Below, piece after piece: positions 8,119 through 14,737 of a stretch of DNA of 20,096 nt. The stretch is from an uncultured Coprococcus sp. (GTDB lineage Bacteria > Bacillota > Clostridia > Lachnospirales > Lachnospiraceae). Both the position numbers and the translations under genes were made by a program. Below the pieces are notes generated by a model. That model did not search any database, had not been told where the DNA came from, and was given only the letters and a program-made list of their open reading frames with translations. The first letter of the stretch is position 1; each line of letters starts with the position of its first letter. The stretch lies in the NCBI GenBank assembly GCA_934247115.1, contig CAKQIY010000034.1, forward strand, positions 1-20,096. Reading direction: 5' to 3'.

Positions 8119-8192
8119 TGCACACATTTGACTGAAATTTTACACGACGCTGATAGTGGATAGATGTGAAGATGTTTTTGTGCATAAAAAAA

Positions 8193-8266
8193 TCGGTGCG
8201 ACGGGATTCGAACCCACGACCTCTTCGTCCCGAACGAAGCGCTCTACCAAGCTGAGCCACGCACCG
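8193..8266 (-). tRNA. tRNA-Pro(CGG)
   Basis: A 74-base cloverleaf on the minus strand: acceptor stem CGGTGCG/CGCACCG, D arm GCTC/GAGC, anticodon stem CTTCG/CGAAG with loop TTCGGGA (anticodon CGG, reading CCG proline codons), 5-base variable loop, and T arm with TTCGAAT loop (two G-U pairs). The discriminator is A. No CCA is encoded; a run of seven T follows at once (complement of 8186-8192) and probably ends transcription. The tRNA is a single gene with its own promoter. Confidence 0.96.
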
Positions 8267-8292
8267 ATTGTGTTTATCAACACTGCCATAAT

Positions 8293-8321
8293 AGTATAAG
8301 AAGATTCTGAAAAAATTTCAA
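8293..8321 (-). promoter_or_regulatory. Promoter of tRNA-Pro
   Basis: On the minus strand TTGAAA (complement of 8316-8321), a 17-base spacer and TATACT (complement of 8293-8298). The expected start is about 20 bases before the mature tRNA 5' end. Confidence 0.75.
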
Positions 8322-8354
8322 GAAGTTTTCTAAATAAAATTCCAGAAAATTTTC

Positions 8355-8585
8355 ATGGCAAAATATCTTCACAATATACGAAAACTCTTTTATGAAACTG
8401 AAATCCATCAACGGCAGAGTAATAACCAGAAAGTAATTGATATGAGTAAGGCTTCAAGGCAGCAGCTCAGACGAAATGCAGTGCTATCGGCGGACAAATT
8501 CTCCACAAGGACATTTGCCGACAGGGGGGAGAAGCTTTATGAGAATGTGTGCGAGCTCAGAGAGATGGTGCTGAGGGCTTGCTAG
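8355..8585 (+). pseudogene. Probable 3' relic of a family-4 glycosyltransferase
   Basis: A 76-codon open frame has no ribosome-binding site before its ATG. Its second half, from VIDMSKASRQQLRRNA through KFSTRTFADRGEKLYENV, has the look of the last helices of GT4-type glycosyltransferases (for example diacylglycerol glucosyltransferases), where the consensus is roughly 'vidms.eer..lr.nA...a.kFs...fa.r...vYe.v'. The first ~28 codons do not look like that family and no glycosyltransferase core lies upstream, where the tRNA gene sits. It is therefore best read as the tail of a lost gene. A short real gene or a chance frame is possible. Confidence 0.4.
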
Positions 8586-8693
8586 AAATTTAATTTGTAT
8601 GAATTCTCTGGTGGGTGTCGGGATAACCAGGGAAAAGATACAAAATTATCTCCAACTAGACGAAAAAGCCATAAAAAAGAAAAAATTCTAAAT

Positions 8694-8740
8694 AATTATC
8701 CGTAGGACACAGAATGAAGTGTTTTACGGATAGTTTTTTA
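8694..8740. terminator. Strong intrinsic terminator, possibly bidirectional
   Basis: A 17-bp stem with G-U pairs (8694-8710 with 8719-8735) closes an 8-base loop and is followed by TTTTTT (8734-8739). A-rich DNA on its left would give U-rich RNA on the other strand. It lies 108 bases after the glycosyltransferase relic and may be that lost gene's terminator. The rest of 8586-8871 shows nothing else recognisable. Confidence 0.75.
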
Positions 8741-8871
8741 TATTTTTAAGGGAAAACATTGTATATGAGATAAACAGTGGGAAGTAAGCCTAAATGACGA
8801 GGTGCCCGGATGCATGAGTTGTTATCCAGATGACTTAAAATTAAAAAAATATGCTTTATTTAAAAATACAG

Positions 8872-8910
8872 TTGACAACACTATAATACTAGTGTACTAT
8901 TCAACTAGTA
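8872..8910 (+). promoter_or_regulatory. Promoter and autoregulatory operator of the GntR/ABC operon
   Basis: TTGACA (8872-8877), a 17-base spacer and TACTAT (8895-8900) form a near-consensus promoter. The -10 lies within the 10-base centre of a perfect inverted repeat, TACTAGT (8887-8893) and ACTAGTA (8904-8910). A dimeric repressor bound there would block RNA polymerase. The YtrA-type GntR protein encoded just downstream is the obvious candidate, as in B. subtilis ytr. Confidence 0.8.
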
Positions 8911-8955
8911 CGGCGGTACAGAAGAGCTAGGCAACATACAAGGAGGAGGTGTGTG

Positions 8956-9312
8956 ATGGAATTTAAGACGAATATCCCCATATATCTTCAGGTAATAGAG
9001 GATATAAAGCAGAAGATAATAGCGGGCACACTGCCTTTGGGGTCTAAGCTTCCGTCATCAAGAGAACTTGCCATAGAATACCAGATAAATCCGAATACTG
9101 CAGCGAGGATTTACAGTGAGATGGAGTCTATGGGGTTGTCCTATACCAGACGTGGAATAGGAACATTTGTGACGGAGGATGACAAGGTCATAGACGACTT
9201 GAAAAAGGAGAGAACAGAAGAAATTATACAGAGCTTTGACGAACAGCTCATCGGTATGGGATTTTCACAGGATGAGATCCTTGAGCTGCTAAAAGAACAC
9301 TTTGGGAAGTAA
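8956..9312 (+). CDS. GntR-family transcriptional repressor, YtrA type
   Basis: Numbered from the ATG at 8956, this 118-residue protein has a GntR winged helix-turn-helix (about 8-73; IYLQVIEDIKQKI, LPSSRELA, NPNTAARIYSEME, RRGIGTFV) and only a short helical tail, the YtrA subfamily layout with no large ligand domain. YtrA regulators repress their own operon of ABC exporter genes and respond to cell-envelope stress or peptide antibiotics in B. subtilis. A very strong site, AAGGAGGAGGT at 8940-8950, precedes the start; a GTG three bases earlier is less likely. The perfect inverted repeat at the promoter fits autoregulation. The ABC ATPase gene follows after 60 bases. Confidence 0.9.
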   Translation: MEFKTNIPIYLQVIEDIKQKIIAGTLPLGSKLPSSRELAIEYQINPNTAARIYSEMESMGLSYTRRGIGTFVTEDDKVIDDLKKERTEEIIQSFDEQLIGMGFSQDEILELLKEHFGK

Positions 9313-9372
9313 ATAAAAAGGAAAGAAACAAGAAGGAAATAAGAAGGAATAAAAAAGAAGGGAAATGATACA

Positions 9373-10059
9373 ATGTTAAAATGCGAACATCTGGTTAAGA
9401 AATATATTACGACCACAGCCATATCCGACCTGTCACTGGAGATTGAGCCGGGACACATATATGCGCTGCTCGGTCCGAATGGAAGTGGAAAATCAACACT
9501 TATGAAGATCATAGCCGGTCTGGTCAAGCCGGATTCAGGAACTATCACAATAGATGGAGTGCCTATGACATACAGATCCAAGAAAGACATAGCATATATG
9601 CCAACGGAGGCATTCTTCTTCGGATATATGAACTGTAAAGACATAGGAAAGTATTACAAAGATTTCTTTGATGACTTTGACTATGACAAATATATGGGAC
9701 TGCTTGCGGAGATGGAGCTGAATCCCGATCAGAAGGCGAAGAGCATGTCTTCAGGAATGCTTGCAAAGCTCAAGATAGCGGTTACTCTGTCCAGAGACAG
9801 CAGGATAGTCATGCTGGATGAGCCACTAAACGGAATTGACATTATAGCTAGGGAGAAGATCATCAGCACGATTGTCCGGAATATATCGGATGACACAGCC
9901 GTACTCATGTCAAGTCACCTTGTGGATGAGCTTGAGAGGATAGTGGATCACGCATTCTTTATCAAGAATGGCACCTGTGTGCTTCAGGGTGATGCGGAGG
10001 AGCTGCGAGTGAGCAGGGGCAAGTCGATAGTTGATATGTATAAGGAAATATATGCATAG
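9373..10059 (+). CDS. ABC transporter ATP-binding protein (YtrB-like exporter ATPase)
   Basis: This 228-residue ATPase has Walker A GPNGSGKST (34-42), Walker B IVMLDEP (145-151) and switch His182. The signature motif is degenerate, SMSSGM (124-129) instead of LSGGQ, and no Gln is clear at the Q-loop (AYMPTEAFFFG); both traits are common in the YtrB/bacitracin-type branch. It should power export or a conformational task together with the membrane protein encoded 32 bases downstream. It belongs to the operon headed by the GntR repressor. The substrate is unknown; peptide antibiotic or envelope stress defence is inferred from the family only. Confidence 0.9.
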   Translation: MLKCEHLVKKYITTTAISDLSLEIEPGHIYALLGPNGSGKSTLMKIIAGLVKPDSGTITIDGVPMTYRSKKDIAYMPTEAFFFGYMNCKDIGKYYKDFFDDFDYDKYMGLLAEMELNPDQKAKSMSSGMLAKLKIAVTLSRDSRIVMLDEPLNGIDIIAREKIISTIVRNISDDTAVLMSSHLVDELERIVDHAFFIKNGTCVLQGDAEELRVSRGKSIVDMYKEIYA

Positions 10060-10091
10060 TTAAATTTGTTGATGAAGGAGAGATAGATATT

Positions 10092-10862
10092 ATGTTAAAG
10101 ATGATGAAATATGAATACAGACGTGGAGTATTTCCACTTCTGGTGGTTATAACGGCTCTTGCGGCAGCAGAATTGCTGTTCGTGATTGGAATATTTGCAA
10201 AAAAAGATCTGCTAGCTGGACTTGGTATCACCTTCCTTGTGCTGGGGGGCTTCGCTTCGTTTATGTTCGTTCTGATATATGGTGTGATAATCTACAGTCA
10301 GGATCTGAAGAACAAGACTGGGTATATGGTGTTTATGACGCCGATCTCAAATTACAAGATTATCGGTGCAAAGCTGCTTTCAATCCTGCTCACCGGCGTG
10401 ACACTCGTAGCCTTTCTTGGGTTGCTTATAGTTGTTGATTATAACCTGCTGAAGTCACATAACGGCGGTGTAGCTAGTGCTGAGTTTGTGCTGGATGAGA
10501 TTCTGGGGACAAGAGGATTGTCAATAGGAAGTGTCATTGCAAATGTTGTAGGGTTCATAGTAGTAGCGCTTATTCAATTCTATACAATGATCACCATAGC
10601 GTACCTCGCAGTGTCACTGTCTTCCACAGTGCTCCAGAACAAGAAGATAAAGGGCGTTGTCAGCTTTATACTTTTTGTGGCTCTTTATGTGCTGGTGAGC
10701 TACATAGCATACAAGCTTCCAAACCTTGGGGATGATATGCAGGCGGAGACTATGCTTTACGCGATGTATAAGAATATACCGCAGCTTATTCTCTATGTTG
10801 TGTGCATGATCGGCAGTTATATAGGAAGTGCGACACTGCTGTCTAAGAAGATCAGCTTATAA
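10092..10862 (+). CDS. ABC transporter permease (ABC-2-like membrane protein)
   Basis: This 256-residue protein has a short cytosolic start (MLKMMKYEYRRG) and about six hydrophobic segments, near residues 15-35, 43-65, 95-118, 150-178, 190-210 and 230-250. This is the layout of ABC-2 type exporter subunits paired with YtrB-like ATPases. GAAGGAGA just after 10074 precedes the ATG. It is the membrane partner of the ATPase encoded just upstream. Some small operons of this type use a homodimer of one permease, which would fit since only one full permease is present. Confidence 0.85.
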   Translation: MLKMMKYEYRRGVFPLLVVITALAAAELLFVIGIFAKKDLLAGLGITFLVLGGFASFMFVLIYGVIIYSQDLKNKTGYMVFMTPISNYKIIGAKLLSILLTGVTLVAFLGLLIVVDYNLLKSHNGGVASAEFVLDEILGTRGLSIGSVIANVVGFIVVALIQFYTMITIAYLAVSLSSTVLQNKKIKGVVSFILFVALYVLVSYIAYKLPNLGDDMQAETMLYAMYKNIPQLILYVVCMIGSYIGSATLLSKKISL

Positions 10863-10885
10863 TGTAATGAGAGGAATGCATTAAG

Positions 10886-11086
10886 ATGGCAGTAGATATG
10901 AGGAATGGTGATGTGATGAAATGGTTTAGATACCTAGTTACAGGAGTCTGCACAGGAGTCATAGTAGTGCTCCTTGTACCTGTGGCTGTGTGTGGAATCT
11001 GTGCATATGGTGTGTGGCGGCTGCTCAATATGGTAACAGGCGGAAATAAAGAGCCACGCAGGACTATGATAAAGCAGAATTTATAA
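10886..11086 (+). CDS. Small single-span membrane protein at the end of the GntR/ABC operon
   Basis: A 66-residue protein with one long hydrophobic segment (about residues 16-44, VTGVCTGVIVVLLVPVAV...) and a basic C-terminal tail (RRTMIKQ). It starts 23 bases after the permease stop, so it is probably cotranscribed. An in-frame ATG at 10916 (MKWFRYL) would give a 56-residue version with a weak GAGG site before it; the true start is not certain. No family is recognised. Small membrane proteins in such operons can be regulatory partners of the transporter, but that is speculation. Confidence 0.6.
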   Translation: MAVDMRNGDVMKWFRYLVTGVCTGVIVVLLVPVAVCGICAYGVWRLLNMVTGGNKEPRRTMIKQNL

Positions 11087-11110
11087 ATGTAAATTTTTAA
11101 TCAACAAGAT

Positions 11111-11143
11111 AACCCGGAGTGAGAAAATGTCTCACTCCGGGTT
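11111..11143. terminator. Perfect 13-bp hairpin without a T tail
   Basis: AACCCGGAGTGAG (11111-11123) pairs perfectly with 11131-11143 around a 7-base loop. It lies 25 bases after the small membrane protein gene, where an operon terminator is expected, but the next bases (ATTGACG) are not U-rich. It may be a factor-assisted terminator or a 3' end stabiliser. Confidence 0.55.
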
Positions 11144-11204
11144 ATTGACGTTCAGAGGGGAATCCTGTAGTATTTTTGTTGAGGTTAGGTGTAACTAACA
11201 GGAC

Positions 11205-11233
11205 TTGGAGTCGCTTAGGATGATCATTTATAA
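11205..11233 (+). promoter_or_regulatory. Possible promoter of the DUF3793 gene
   Basis: TTGGAG (11205-11210), a 17-base spacer and TTATAA (11228-11233). Both boxes are moderate matches and the position fits the gene starting at 11298. Confidence 0.4.
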
Positions 11234-11297
11234 GGTGAGTTAATATAGGCGTTTTCTGATGGTCTTAAAGATTTATTTGTCACAAGGAGGCTTTGGC

Positions 11298-11972
11298 ATG
11301 AGTGAAAATACATGGGAGATCATGAAGGGCATGGAGCTCGGCGACGTAGAACTTCAGATGGCACTTCAGTGTGCGCCGGTGATAACCGGGGTAAAGGTGT
11401 CAAATCTTCTGAACATAAAGCTCAGCGGATATCGCCAGATGGTGGAGATACTTAAGGACAGCGATATATGTATGTACACGCTGGGAGCTACCTGTGGCAG
11501 GGTAAATGTATTTATCTACAATGCGGCAAAGCTCAGGGCATTTGTCCAGAGGGATGATGTGCAAAGACTTATGTCTGAGCTGGGATATGAGGACTTGGAT
11601 CTGCCCGAGATACTTGCGGTGTTTCGTGAAAAATACCAGCAGTACTTAAAGAGCAGAGGAAGATTCACCTCAAAACAACCGGCACAGACAGATCAGGCTT
11701 GTGGCGATGGAGCTCTTGGCAAGGAGTGGTTTCCGCACGAGATGGGCTTGCTGCTGGGATATCCGCCAGAGGATGTGGAAGGTTTTATTCGGCAGAACGG
11801 AAGAAATGCACTTTGCTCCGGTTACTGGAAGGTATATGAGGATGCTGAATCAAAGCGGAGAACATTTCGTATATTTGAATGTGCGGAAGAGAGACTTATC
11901 CAATTTCTTTCAAATGGACTGCATATGAGAGATATCATGGGGATGTACACGACGAGCAGAAACGCCGCGTAG
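11298..11972 (+). CDS. DUF3793 family protein
   Basis: Numbered from the ATG at 11298, this 224-residue cytosolic protein matches my memory of the clostridial DUF3793 family: an N-terminal part with ALQCAPVITGVKVSNLL (22-38), and a C-terminal part with WFPHEMGLLLGYPPEDVEGFI (144-164) and CSGYWKVY (173-180). A middle linker (about 118-140) is poorly ordered. The biochemical function of the family is not known. AAGGAGG at 11284-11290 fixes the ATG at 11298 rather than the in-frame ATG at 11259. A flavodoxin gene follows 88 bases later on the same strand, a pairing I recall from other Clostridia, which hints at a redox or metal-related role. Conserved Cys and His residues could bind a metal; this is inference. 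Confidence 0.8.
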   Translation: MSENTWEIMKGMELGDVELQMALQCAPVITGVKVSNLLNIKLSGYRQMVEILKDSDICMYTLGATCGRVNVFIYNAAKLRAFVQRDDVQRLMSELGYEDLDLPEILAVFREKYQQYLKSRGRFTSKQPAQTDQACGDGALGKEWFPHEMGLLLGYPPEDVEGFIRQNGRNALCSGYWKVYEDAESKRRTFRIFECAEERLIQFLSNGLHMRDIMGMYTTSRNAA

Positions 11973-12060
11973 AAGTATATGGAAAGATGTAGATAAACGA
12001 AGTTTACAAGGATGTATAGGGTAGGACACCTTTACATATAATTTCATAAGGAGGATCAAC

Positions 12061-12492
12061 ATGAGCAAAATTAATATTGTATTCTGGACACAGGGCGGAA
12101 ATACACAGATGATGGCAGAGGCTATCGCAGACGGCGTGAGAGAGGCCGGAAAGGAAGCAGAGGTAGTATTCGTAAGCAGCATCACACCTGATGCACTCAA
12201 GGATGAGCCGGTATTTGCACTTGGATGCCCGGCTATGGGAGCTGAGGTTCTTGAGGAGGCTGAGATGGAGCCGTTTGTTGCTGAGGTAGAGGAATTTGCA
12301 GCAGGCAAGAAGATCGCGCTCTTCGGTTCATATGGATGGGGAGACGGTGAATGGATGCGCGACTGGGAGGCGAGAATGCAGTCAGCAGGCGCAGAGCTCG
12401 TGGGCGGAGCCGGACTTATGTGCCATGAGACACCTGACGCAGAAGGCCTTGAGGAGTGTAAGGAGCTTGGACGCCAGCTGGCAAATGCCTGA
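12061..12492 (+). CDS. Flavodoxin
   Basis: This 143-residue protein has the size and fold pattern of a short-chain flavodoxin: IVFWTQGGNTQMMA (6-19) is the FMN phosphate loop, CPAMGAEVLEE (60-70) the 60s loop, and FGSYGWGDGEWMRDW (88-102) the 90s loop with stacking Trp/Tyr. The phosphate loop reads TQGGNT instead of the usual S/T-x-TGNT, as seen in some clostridial flavodoxins. It carries electrons at low potential and can replace ferredoxin. AAGGAGG at 12048-12054 precedes the ATG. It lies downstream of the DUF3793 gene and may be cotranscribed; a TATAAT at 12037-12042 lacks a good -35. Confidence 0.93.
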   Translation: MSKINIVFWTQGGNTQMMAEAIADGVREAGKEAEVVFVSSITPDALKDEPVFALGCPAMGAEVLEEAEMEPFVAEVEEFAAGKKIALFGSYGWGDGEWMRDWEARMQSAGAELVGGAGLMCHETPDAEGLEECKELGRQLANA

Positions 12493-12512
12493 TTGACGGA
12501 CGGCACGGACGA

Positions 12513-12680
12513 TAAAAAATAACCATATATATGCAGTCACGTTCGGCTTCCCTTGATTCGACCAGTTACATATGCATGCGGCTACGCAAACGATAAGGGC
12601 GTTGTTTGCTTCGCCTTAGCAGGTAACTGATCGAACCAATGGCGCCTTCACTACCGACTGGCATATATATGGTTTTTTTA
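12513..12680. repeat. Large imperfect inverted-repeat element (MITE-like or complex bidirectional terminator)
   Basis: The outer arms are perfect: 12521-12534 with 12661-12674 (14 bases, AACCATATATATGC), flanked by an A-run on the left and a T-run on the right. Pairing continues imperfectly inward to CAGTTAC (12563-12569) with GTAACTG (12623-12629). The core 12580-12615 forms its own hairpin (GCAAAC with GTTTGC, GGC with GCC). The T-runs on both strands would end transcription from flavodoxin (+) and from the YczE-like gene (-). Size, terminal inverted repeats and A/T-rich ends also suit a small non-autonomous mobile element. No target duplication can be proven because the flanks are homopolymer tracts. 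Confidence 0.65.
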
Positions 12681-12715
12681 TCTGTGTGCCTGTTTGTGGA
12701 ATATGTAGAAATGGA

Positions 12716-12751
12716 GCAGACGCATTCCAATGCGCTGCGCGCGGCGTCTGC
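12716..12751. repeat. Second hairpin between the convergent genes
   Basis: GCAGACGC (12716-12723) pairs with GCGTCTGC (12744-12751). The GC-rich interior can form two smaller arms. No T-run follows on either strand, so terminator activity is doubtful. It lies just downstream of the YczE-like gene on the minus strand. Confidence 0.5.
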
Positions 12752-12773
12752 GTGAACTGTCATCAAGCATTGT

Positions 12774-13487
12774 TTAGTGCCCTGCGTACTGGGCTTTGTG
12801 GCTGCCGTGGCGCCTGATGTGATTGGTTATGTATGGAGCGATGGCGATGTGCTTGTCCATGACATTTCCAACTATGGCGATTCCCTTGCCCATGGTGAAT
12901 GCGGCGAGGACTGTGCCGATTCCCAGACCATAGATATGACCGAGAATAAATCCTGTCATGGCAGCTGTCGTTGCAAGGCAGATCACATCAAACGAAATCT
13001 TTACCTTGGAATATTTGACCGATATTATCTCAGACAGCTCTCTAGGGAAAAGGTCCGTCGGGATGATCGGCAGGCCGCATCTGTTGGACAGCGCGATTCC
13101 GATACAGATCAGCAGATAGCTTATCACGAAGTAGAGGACTCTCCATGGCAGTGCAGTTGGGAGGACTCCGATCCACATCTCATGGATATCCAGCATCTTG
13201 CCAAATACGAAACCAACTATGAAGCTGCACAGATACTGGGGAACAAATTTCCTTCTCATGATCATGAGAGTGAGAATAAGTGCGCCCTGAAATATGTATG
13301 TCCAGGTTCCGAGAGTCAGTCTTGGAAGAACCAGCGAGAATGCGTATGGCACGCTGGATATTGCCGATATTCCCGCCGCAGAATAGAGCATGAGAACCAC
13401 TCCGAAGCTGTTGATGGTGACTGCTGTTATCAGGGCGATCTCGCCCCACATGTTATGCAGATGTGCATTTCCTGGTTGAGTATTCAT
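12774..13487 (-). CDS. YczE/YitT-like integral membrane protein
   Basis: This 237-residue protein has five to six hydrophobic segments, including ones near residues 15-40, 63-76, 85-97, 105-128, 165-187 and 190-210. Loops such as GLPIIPTDLFPREL (about 138-151) and GLGIGTVLAAFTMGK (about 186-200) are typical of the YczE/YyaS/YitT family of inner-membrane proteins; family function is largely unknown (B. subtilis yczE affects surfactin/bacillaene output). AGGAAAGG lies just before the ATG on the minus strand. The gene is divergent from a LysR regulator, 249 bases apart, and is its most likely target. The extreme C-terminus is His-rich (RRHGSHKAQYAGH). Confidence 0.8.
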   Translation of the reverse strand: MNTQPGNAHLHNMWGEIALITAVTINSFGVVLMLYSAAGISAISSVPYAFSLVLPRLTLGTWTYIFQGALILTLMIMRRKFVPQYLCSFIVGFVFGKMLDIHEMWIGVLPTALPWRVLYFVISYLLICIGIALSNRCGLPIIPTDLFPRELSEIISVKYSKVKISFDVICLATTAAMTGFILGHIYGLGIGTVLAAFTMGKGIAIVGNVMDKHIAIAPYITNHIRRHGSHKAQYAGH

Positions 13488-13543
13488 TTTTGCCTTTCCT
13501 CATTTCTTTATATAATGTGTTTTATAACATATCCCTTGGTTTA

Positions 13544-13556
13544 CCCAGTATCTGGG
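13544..13556. promoter_or_regulatory. Short palindrome upstream of the YczE-like gene
   Basis: CCCAG-TAT-CTGGG is a perfect inverted repeat, 57 bases upstream of the YczE-like start codon. It could be an operator or a leader hairpin; no regulator is assigned. Confidence 0.25.
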
Positions 13557-13652
13557 CGCTTTAATTGTCTAAGACTTCATAATTATATCCCTGCGGTTTT
13601 TGATTGTAGCACCGACAACACCACATAACAAATAAATAGTTTTTATGGTTTG

Positions 13653-13667
13653 ATAGATTTTGTCTAT
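13653..13667. promoter_or_regulatory. Candidate LysR operator (T-N11-A)
   Basis: ATAGA-TTTTG-TCTAT (13653-13667) is a perfect dyad and contains T-N11-A, the classic LysR-type binding motif. It lies between the two divergent genes, 70 bases before the lysR start. Binding here would allow autoregulation and control of the membrane protein gene. Confidence 0.55.
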
Positions 13668-13736
13668 AAAAAATATTCGGATTGTATTAAAATATGAATA
13701 GGATCATATATAAATAATGAAAAGGGGGAGTTATAA

Positions 13737-14612
13737 GTGAACCTGTCATATATTAGATATTTTGTTGAACTGGCCCATGTTCAGCATTACACAAATGCGG
13801 CCAGAAATCTGAATATAACGCAGCCAAGTCTCAGTCACGCAATATCCCAGCTGGAGGAAGAACTTGGGGTAATGCTTTTTGAAAAGAATGGGCGCAATAC
13901 GGAGCTCACTGCATTTGGCAGAGAATTCCTTGCGTGTGCAGAACATTCGCTTGGCACGCTTGATGCGGGGGTAGAGTCCATACAAAAAGAGGCTGCCGGG
14001 GATGGCGTGATACGGCTTGGTCTCATAAGGCCTCTTGGAATGGAATTTGTACCGCGTCTGGCAGCGGAGTATCTGAAGAAGGATGAAAACAGAAATGTGT
14101 CGTTTACATTTCACACAGGGACCACAGGACAACTGCTTGGTGATCTTGCAGCCAGAAAATATGACATGGTTTTCTGTTCGAGACCACCTGAGGCGATGGG
14201 ATTTTCTGCCATTCCTGTCGGCAGACAGGATCTTGTTGTCATAGCACCGTCAGGCCATCCTTTGGCAGACAGAGATTCGGTGACACTTGAGGATACACTC
14301 GGATATAAACATGTATATTTTTCGAAGGGATCTGGAATGAGAAGTCTGGTGGATGAGATGTTTGAAGGGCTTGGCAAAGCTCCTGGGATAGCATGTGAAA
14401 CGGAGGAGGATGAGGTCATAGCCGGACTTGTGGCAGCAGGGTTTGGAATAGCGGTAGTCCCTTACATGGATATGCTCAAAAGGCTTGATGTGAAGGTTCT
14501 TAGCATAAAACATCAGCCAGTTGACAGGCTTTACTATGTTGTTCATGACAGCAGGACATATATGACCCCTGTGGCGACAAAATTCCATAAATATGTGTTA
14601 TCTAGTAATTGA
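13737..14612 (+). CDS. LysR-family transcriptional regulator
   Basis: This 291-residue protein has a LysR winged helix-turn-helix at residues 1-60 (YTNAARNLNITQPSLSHAI, then LEEELGVMLFEK) and the two-lobed effector-binding domain at about 90-290 (IRLGLIRPLG, DMVFCSRPP, LVVIAPSGHPLADR, VAAGFGIAVVP). It starts at GTG with AAGGGGGAG about 8 bases before. It is divergent from the YczE-like membrane protein gene, and a T-N11-A dyad lies between, so it probably regulates that gene. The effector is unknown. Its stop codon overlaps the -35 box of the next gene's promoter. Confidence 0.93.
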   Translation: MNLSYIRYFVELAHVQHYTNAARNLNITQPSLSHAISQLEEELGVMLFEKNGRNTELTAFGREFLACAEHSLGTLDAGVESIQKEAAGDGVIRLGLIRPLGMEFVPRLAAEYLKKDENRNVSFTFHTGTTGQLLGDLAARKYDMVFCSRPPEAMGFSAIPVGRQDLVVIAPSGHPLADRDSVTLEDTLGYKHVYFSKGSGMRSLVDEMFEGLGKAPGIACETEEDEVIAGLVAAGFGIAVVPYMDMLKRLDVKVLSIKHQPVDRLYYVVHDSRTYMTPVATKFHKYVLSSN

Positions 14613-14637
14613 CAAATTAAGGTATGATATATAGAAT
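14609..14637 (+). promoter_or_regulatory. Promoter of the GGDEF gene
   Basis: TTGACA (14609-14614), a 17-base spacer and TAGAAT (14632-14637). The -35 overlaps the lysR stop codon. The leader to the GTG at 14738 is about 95 bases, with no recognised structure. Confidence 0.75.
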
Positions 14638-14737
14638 TATTCTCATGTAAACTTATAAATTTGAAAAAATGTTGCACAAATCAAATTGTACAATTACTAC
14701 AATAAACCGCCAGGAAGTATAAGGGGGCGCATAGTTA

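Noticed and set aside
8186..8355. Integration site of a mobile element at tRNA-Pro
   Set aside because: No integrase gene and no repeated tRNA 3' end in the window; the relic lies on the 5' side of the tRNA, whereas elements usually insert at the 3' end.
8872..8887. TTGACA followed by TATAAT only 4 bases later
   Set aside because: The spacing is impossible for a promoter. The TACTAT 17 bases downstream is the proper -10; TATAAT there partly belongs to the operator arm.
11259..11297. Upstream ATG for the DUF3793 protein
   Set aside because: No ribosome-binding site; AAGGAGG at 11284-11290 serves the ATG at 11298.
12037..12042. TATAAT as flavodoxin promoter -10
   Set aside because: No acceptable -35 at 16-18 bases upstream; the gene may be read from the DUF3793 promoter.
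12777..13628. 283-codon open frame on the plus strand
   Set aside because: Antisense to the YczE-like membrane protein gene; no ribosome-binding site and no protein-like motifs.
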